Source: Anaerolineales bacterium UBA6663 (GTDB lineage: Bacteria > Chloroflexota > Anaerolineae > Anaerolineales > UBA6663). Taken from it: a stretch of DNA of 9,102 nt. Positions 5,690 through 9,102 of the stretch are shown here, one piece after another. The translations under genes and the position numbers were made by a program. The notes under the pieces are model-generated. The model was not told where the DNA came from, did no database searches, and saw only the letters and a list, made by a program, of their open reading frames with translations. The DNA is taken from assembly GCA_002455335.1 (NCBI GenBank), contig DKKP01000172.1:1-9102 (forward strand), written 5' to 3'. The stretch's first letter is position 1. Each line of letters begins with the position of its first letter.

Positions 5690-6553
5690 TCATCCGAAGC
5701 GACCCGAGACGTAGTCTTCGGTGCGTTTGTCTTTGGGGCGCGTGAAGATCACGTTGGTGTCGTCGAACTCGATCAGCGTCCCCGAGCGTTTGCCGTCTTC
5801 GGTGAGCATCATCATCGCGGTGCGGTCTGAGACGCGCGCTGCCTGTTGCATGTTGTGCGTGACGATGATGATCGTGTACTGTTTCTTGAGCTCCTGCATG
5901 AGCTCCTCGATCTTGATGGTCGCGATCGGGTCGAGCGCCGAGCACGGCTCGTCCATCAAGATGATCTCGGGCCGGATCGCGATCGTGCGCGCGATGCACA
6001 GGCGCTGCTGCTGGCCGCCCGAGAGACTCAGCCCGCTTTGTTTGAGCTTATCCTTGACTTCATCCCACAGCGCTGCGCTACGCAAGCTGTCCTCGACAAG
6101 TCGATCCATGTCGCCCCGGTAACCGTTGAGCCGCGCGGCCCAGGCGATGTTTTCGTAGATGCTCTTCGGGAACGGGTTGGGTTTCTGAAAGACCATGCCG
6201 ACGCGGCGTCGGACCTCGACCGGGTCGACGCTGGCCGCATACAGGTTGTGCCCGTGGAGCGAGATCTCGCCCTCGACCCGCGCCGTGGGGACGAAGTCGT
6301 TCATGCGATTGAAGGCGCGCAGCAGCGTGCTCTTGCCGCAGCCCGATGGGCCGATGATGGCTGTGATCTTCCGCGCTTCGACCGCCATCGAGACGTCGTG
6401 GATCGCCTTGAAGGCGCCGTAGAAGATGTTAAGGTGTCTGGCTTCGATTGCTGTCTCGGTGCGCTCGGTATCGACGGCGGTGGTTGCGGAGAGCGGCTTG
6501 AGCCGGGTTGAGTCGGTCATGGTCGATGTTGTTGACAAGGTAGAGTTGGACAT
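5690..6553 (-). CDS. pstB: Phosphate ABC transporter ATP-binding protein PstB
   Basis: PstB is the cytoplasmic ATPase that powers phosphate import by the PstSCAB complex. All ABC elements are intact: Walker [10 protein letters not shown] (68-76), Q-loop [15 protein letters not shown] (122-136, the PNPFP being diagnostic for PstB), signature [14 protein letters not shown] (177-190), Walker B IILMDEP (197-203), D-loop SALDP (205-209) and switch His233 ([13 protein letters not shown]). The C-terminal [10 protein letters not shown] is also typical of the family. At 287 residues it carries a Ser/Thr-rich N-terminal extension of roughly 33 residues not needed for the ABC fold. The ATG at 6553 is chosen because GGAGGG lies 7 bases upstream, whereas the internal Met12 has no Shine-Dalgarno. 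The start overlaps the pstA stop (TGATG). Confidence 0.97.
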   Translation of the reverse strand: MSNSTLSTTSTMTDSTRLKPLSATTAVDTERTETAIEARHLNIFYGAFKAIHDVSMAVEARKITAIIGPSGCGKSTLLRAFNRMNDFVPTARVEGEISLHGHNLYAASVDPVEVRRRVGMVFQKPNPFPKSIYENIAWAARLNGYRGDMDRLVEDSLRSAALWDEVKDKLKQSGLSLSGGQQQRLCIARTIAIRPEIILMDEPCSALDPIATIKIEELMQELKKQYTIIIVTHNMQQAARVSDRTAMMMLTEDGKRSGTLIEFDDTNVIFTRPKDKRTEDYVSGRFG

Positions 6554-7797
6554 CAGAGCACCCTCCGGGCGCTCAGCCGATTGCGCAGGATGATCGCCGA
6601 CGCGTTCAGAGTGAGCAGCAGAACCAGGAGCACCAGGATGGCGGCTCCGGCGAGATTATGGAACTCGGCCTGCGGCTGCACGGTCCAGTTGTAGATTTGG
6701 ATCGGTAGCGCCGTAAACCCCGAGAAAGGCCCAGTTGGGTCGGCCGTGATGAACGTGGACGCGCCGACCACGATCAGGGGCGCCGTTTCGCCGATCGCGC
6801 GCGACACCGCCAGGATGCTCCCGGTCAGGATCCCGGGGATCGCCTGCGGCAACACATGGTGCCAGATCGTTTGCCAGCGTGTCGCGCCCACGCCGTAGGC
6901 CGCCTGCCGGAGCGAGTCGGGCACGGCTTTGAGCGCCTCCTGGGCGTTGACGATGATGAGCGGCAACACAAGGAGCGCCATCGTCATCGCCGCAGAAAGC
7001 ACGGTGCGGCCGTTGGAGTCGACGTTGCCGAAGATCGCGCCGCTGGTCAGCGGTTCGAGCGCGCGGACGAAGACCGCCAGGCCGAGCATGCCGTAAACGA
7101 TGGATGGCACGCCTGCCAGGTTGTAGATGTTTGTCTCGATGATCTGATTGATTAGGCTCTTGTCTGCGTATTCCTGGAGGTATATCGCGGCGGCGGTGCC
7201 AATCGGCAGGGCGATGGCGATGGTCAGCGTGATCAGCAACAGCGAACCTAGGATCGCGGTGCGCACGCCCGAGAACAGGGCCTGGCTCGACATCGGCTCA
7301 GTCAGGAACTCCGGCGAGAGCCACGAACGAAACACGAACTGCGCGGCTTCGTTTTTGGCGAGCGCCTCGGCCTCGAAGTCGGCGCGCGCGAAGAGCGCCT
7401 GGTCGAGGGTCGAGCTGGCCACGACTTTGCGCTCGAGGATGCGCTCGTAAACCAGCGAGAGCAGTTCCGATCGGGAGCGCGTGTCAAGCGCCTTTTCGGT
7501 ATTGAGCTTGTTGATCGCGCCGGTCGACAGTTCGTTGGTCAGGAGGACGATCAGATCTGAGTCGGCGAGTTGCTCGACCGGCACCGGCGAAAAGAGGCTG
7601 TAGTCGTTCTCATCGGCATAGGCCACGATCCCGAAGGCGTTGTTGACGATGTTGAACATCAGCAGCACGAGCCCGAGGATTCCGACCATCGTCGCCGCCA
7701 GGAAGATCGTCTCCCAGGTGCGGCCGGCCGCATGCCTGCCGGCCAGGTTGGGGCGATACGAGTCGATCGCCTTGGGGGGCAAAGGTATGGTGGCCAT
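6553..7797 (-). CDS. pstA: Phosphate ABC transporter permease PstA with large periplasmic insertion
   Basis: PstA is one of the two inner-membrane subunits forming the phosphate channel. The core has the usual helices: near 31-55, 178-206, a segment around [14 protein letters not shown], one at [10 protein letters not shown], one at [19 protein letters not shown], and one near the C-terminus. The cytoplasmic EAA loop that docks on PstB is seen as [20 protein letters not shown] with GILT downstream. At 414 residues it is well above the roughly 280-300 of E. coli-type PstA. The excess lies between helices 1 and 2 (about residues 60-172) in a charged, helical, probably periplasmic region without cysteines ([33 protein letters not shown]). 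The start overlaps the pstC stop (TGATG), and only a weak GGGAG is found about 11 bases upstream, so translational coupling is likely. Confidence 0.95.
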   Translation of the reverse strand: MATIPLPPKAIDSYRPNLAGRHAAGRTWETIFLAATMVGILGLVLLMFNIVNNAFGIVAYADENDYSLFSPVPVEQLADSDLIVLLTNELSTGAINKLNTEKALDTRSRSELLSLVYERILERKVVASSTLDQALFARADFEAEALAKNEAAQFVFRSWLSPEFLTEPMSSQALFSGVRTAILGSLLLITLTIAIALPIGTAAAIYLQEYADKSLINQIIETNIYNLAGVPSIVYGMLGLAVFVRALEPLTSGAIFGNVDSNGRTVLSAAMTMALLVLPLIIVNAQEALKAVPDSLRQAAYGVGATRWQTIWHHVLPQAIPGILTGSILAVSRAIGETAPLIVVGASTFITADPTGPFSGFTALPIQIYNWTVQPQAEFHNLAGAAILVLLVLLLTLNASAIILRNRLSARRVL

Positions 7798-8759
7798 CAG
7801 TCGTATTGCTCCCGGAAGCGACTGACCAGCCAGCGGCTGATCAGGTTGAGCCCGAGGGTGATGACGAACAGCGTCAGCGCCAGCGCGAACAGGCTGCGGT
7901 AATCGAGTGAGCCGTAGCTCAGGTCTCCGCCGCTGATGCGGGCGATGTGCCCCGTGATCGTCTCGGCGGCCTGGAAGGGGTTGAACGTGAGCTGCGACGT
8001 CGCGCCGGCCGCGATCGCCACGATCATGGTCTCGCCAACGGCGCGCGAGACGCCGATGATAAAGGCGGCGACCAGGCCCGAGAGCGCGGCCGGCAGGACG
8101 ACCTGAACGGCGGCCTCGAACTTCGTCGCGCCAAGGCCATAGGCGCCTTCGCGGAGCGCGCGGGGCACGGCGCTCAGCGCATCCTCGCTCATGGACGCGA
8201 TCAGGGGCACGATCATCAAGCCCATCACCAGACCGGCCGAGGCGTCGTTGTAGATCTGGACCGTGTCGACGCCGAACAGCGAGCGCAGGATCGGCGTGAT
8301 GAAGGTCAGTGCAAAGAAGCCGAAGACCACAGTCGGGATGCCGGCCAGGATCTCGAGCGTGGGTTTAAGCAGAGCTTTGGTGCGCGGCGATGCATATTCG
8401 CTCAAGTAGATCGCCGCAAAGATCCCGAGCGGCATAGCCACCAGCATGGCAATCAGGCTGGTCATCAGGGTCGCATTGACCAGAGGCCACACGCCGAAGT
8501 CGCCCGTTTGCGGTTGCCAGCGCGTCCCGGTGAAGAACTCCACGAGGCTGACTTCTGAGTCGGTGAAGAACGAGAGCGACTCGTTGCCCAGTACCAGGAC
8601 GATGCCGATCGTAGTGAGAATCGAGATCGCGCCACTGGCAAACAGGAGGCCCTGAATGACCGTTTCGGCGGGCCGAGGTTTACGGCGGAGCAGCGTCGCC
8701 CATTCTGGGCGTCCTGTCTGGGCCTGTTGCGCGACGCGTGAGGGTTCGGTCTGGGTCAT
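7797..8759 (-). CDS. pstC: Phosphate ABC transporter permease PstC
   Basis: PstC pairs with PstA to form the membrane channel for phosphate. This 320-residue product has a cytoplasmic N-terminus of about 32 residues, a first helix near 34-57, and a periplasmic loop with the family pattern [20 protein letters not shown] (74-93). Several more helices follow, with the permease EAA loop [21 protein letters not shown] and the [14 protein letters not shown] segment typical of PstC. The length is normal. The start ATG at 8759 is preceded by GAGG about 6 bases upstream. A 184-bp spacer containing a strong hairpin separates it from pstS, and the stop overlaps the pstA start. Confidence 0.96.
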   Translation of the reverse strand: MTQTEPSRVAQQAQTGRPEWATLLRRKPRPAETVIQGLLFASGAISILTTIGIVLVLGNESLSFFTDSEVSLVEFFTGTRWQPQTGDFGVWPLVNATLMTSLIAMLVAMPLGIFAAIYLSEYASPRTKALLKPTLEILAGIPTVVFGFFALTFITPILRSLFGVDTVQIYNDASAGLVMGLMIVPLIASMSEDALSAVPRALREGAYGLGATKFEAAVQVVLPAALSGLVAAFIIGVSRAVGETMIVAIAAGATSQLTFNPFQAAETITGHIARISGGDLSYGSLDYRSLFALALTLFVITLGLNLISRWLVSRFREQYD

Positions 8760-8853
8760 GGCGCCTCGCAGAAGGTGCGAAATGAGCGATCACGGGCTGG
8801 CGAGGGCCCGCAGGCGGGGTGGGTCGGTGTCAAAGAGGGCATGCAGCGTTTCC

Positions 8854-8887
8854 ATTCTAGCTCTTCCGGCGTTTCTGAGTCTTCCGG
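8854..8887 (-). promoter_or_regulatory. Possible internal promoter for pstC with paired direct repeat
   Basis: On the - strand, TAGAAT (8859-8854) matches the -10 consensus at five of six positions. Just upstream, CCGGAAGA occurs twice (8887-8880 and 8869-8862) with an 18-bp period. No TTGACA-like -35 lies at the right distance, so if real this would be an activator-dependent promoter, giving a leader of about 85-90 nt to pstC. The evidence is weak and rests on short motifs. Confidence 0.25.
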
Positions 8888-8899
8888 AGCGAGCTGTCT

Positions 8900-8927
8900 G
8901 GCCGGGCGCCCATACGGGCGCCCGGCC
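8900..8927 (-). other. Strong hairpin just downstream of pstS
   Basis: GGCCGGGCGCCC (8900-8911) and GGGCGCCCGGCC (8916-8927) form a perfect 12-bp, all-GC stem closed by a 4-base loop. It starts 16 bases after the pstS stop in the direction of transcription. The bases following it on the - strand (AGACAGCTCGC) contain no T-run, so it lacks the tail of an intrinsic terminator. In analogous transport operons, a hairpin after the binding-protein gene protects its mRNA from 3' decay or partly blocks read-through, so that binding protein exceeds permease. That role is inferred here. Confidence 0.75.
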
Positions 8928-8943
8928 GGTGCATGACGTACGA

Positions 8944-9102
8944 TCAATATCCCAGGTCGGGCAGCAGCCCAACCGCGTCGAGCCAACTTCCCGTCGCTGC
9001 GGCCAGTGCGCTGGACGGGGCCGGGAAGTAGCCGACGTCGATGATCTCGGCGTTGACGTTGGCGAGGTAGAAGCCGATGAAGGCGGCCACCTGGGGCTTG
9101 TC
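8944..9102 (-). CDS. pstS: Phosphate-binding protein PstS, 3' end only
   Basis: The frame is open from the window edge to a TGA at 8946-8944 and encodes the last 52 residues of a protein. The tail reads DKPQVAAFIGFYLANVNAEI, then DVGYFPAPSSALAAATGSWL, and ends in LLPDLGY. The pattern AFIGFYLANVN...VGYFP matches, from memory, the C-terminal helices of periplasmic phosphate-binding proteins of the PstS family. Its position directly upstream of pstC, pstA and pstB supports this strongly. The signal peptide or lipobox, the phosphate-binding Ser/Thr/Asp residues and any upstream promoter are outside the window. A strong hairpin follows the stop by 16 bases. Confidence 0.88.
   Translation of the reverse strand, partial: DKPQVAAFIGFYLANVNAEIIDVGYFPAPSSALAAATGSWLDAVGLLPDLGY

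Larger units (their letters stand above)
8760..8943 (-). other. 184-bp pstS-pstC intergenic spacer
   Basis: The spacer follows the pstS stop and precedes pstC. It holds, in order of transcription, a 12-bp hairpin (8927-8900), a pair of CCGGAAGA direct repeats 18 bp apart (8887-8880 and 8869-8862), a -10-like TAGAAT (8859-8854) and a TTGACA (8833-8828) without a matching -10. A frame open through most of this spacer runs on from a shifted reading of the pstS tail and shows no family motif, so I do not call it a gene. Confidence 0.6.

Noticed and set aside
5846..6511. 221-codon + strand frame opposite pstB
   Set aside because: It is an antisense shadow of a fully intact ABC ATPase, with Asp/Arg/Val-rich sequence and no family features.
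8828..8833. Perfect TTGACA -35 hexamer on the - strand before pstC
   Set aside because: The sequence 16-18 bases downstream is GC-rich with no -10-like hexamer.
8756..8986. 76-codon - strand frame bridging the end of pstS and the start of pstC
   Set aside because: It is an out-of-frame reading of the pstS tail continuing through the hairpin spacer; composition and lack of motifs argue against a gene.
8990..9040. Suspected frameshift in the pstS tail
   Set aside because: On re-reading the bases around 9011-9030 (CTGGACGGGGCCGGGAAGTA) the frame runs intact through GYFPAPSS to the normal stop at 8944; the apparent shift was a miscount of a C run.
1..9102. CRISPR arrays, insertion sequences, tRNA or rRNA genes
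   Set aside because: No repeat-spacer periodicity, transposase motif, terminal inverted repeats or recognisable structural RNA was seen; the window is filled by ordinary coding genes.

Overview
The window is a high-GC bacterial chromosome segment with tightly packed genes and no stretch over 300 bases without a gene. The likely source is a member of the Chloroflexota. This is an inference from the Pro/Thr (PTPTPTP) linker in front of a LysM domain, the Ig-like envelope protein, the long PstA with a large periplasmic insertion, and the overall GC-rich gene style. No rRNA or other taxonomic marker is present.

Left end, + strand (1-1534): the C-terminal part of a secreted or envelope LysM protein is followed, through a 4-base ATGA overlap, by a PlsC-type 1-acylglycerol-3-phosphate acyltransferase. 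Their transcription runs head-on into everything else in the window. The plsC stop and the stop of the last minus-strand gene overlap.

Rest of the window, - strand (9102 down to 1528): an extended phosphate-transport operon, in order of transcription. It comprises pstS (3' end only), a 184-bp spacer with a strong hairpin, pstC, pstA, pstB, an HD-domain phosphohydrolase, phoU, an arsC-type arsenate reductase, crcB (fluoride channel), a DUF190 + four-CBS protein, and a 100-aa protein of unknown function. Most junctions are overlaps (TGATG at pstC/pstA and pstA/pstB, ATGA at phoU/arsC) or gaps under 40 bp. The longer gaps are pstS/pstC (184 bp), arsC/crcB (121 bp) and DUF190-CBS/last gene (61 bp), and each of these holds a structured or repeated element.

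Functionally, PstS captures periplasmic phosphate, PstC and PstA form the channel, PstB supplies ATP hydrolysis and PhoU signals phosphate sufficiency. The downstream genes look like a toxic-anion add-on: ArsC reduces arsenate that enters through phosphate transporters, and CrcB exports fluoride, possibly under control of the adjacent nucleotide-sensing DUF190-CBS protein. The HD protein between pstB and phoU is an unusual operon member that may turn over a nucleotide or phosphorylated signal.

The most notable non-coding signal is at 1868-1896: three 7-bp direct repeats (CTTGAGG, CTTGACC, CTTGATC on the - strand) at an exact 11-bp period. They end 9 bp before a -10-like TATGCT and a strong Shine-Dalgarno for the unknown 100-aa gene. 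This is the geometry of a Pho box bound by OmpR/PhoB-family regulators and suggests a phosphate-controlled promoter of its own for that gene.
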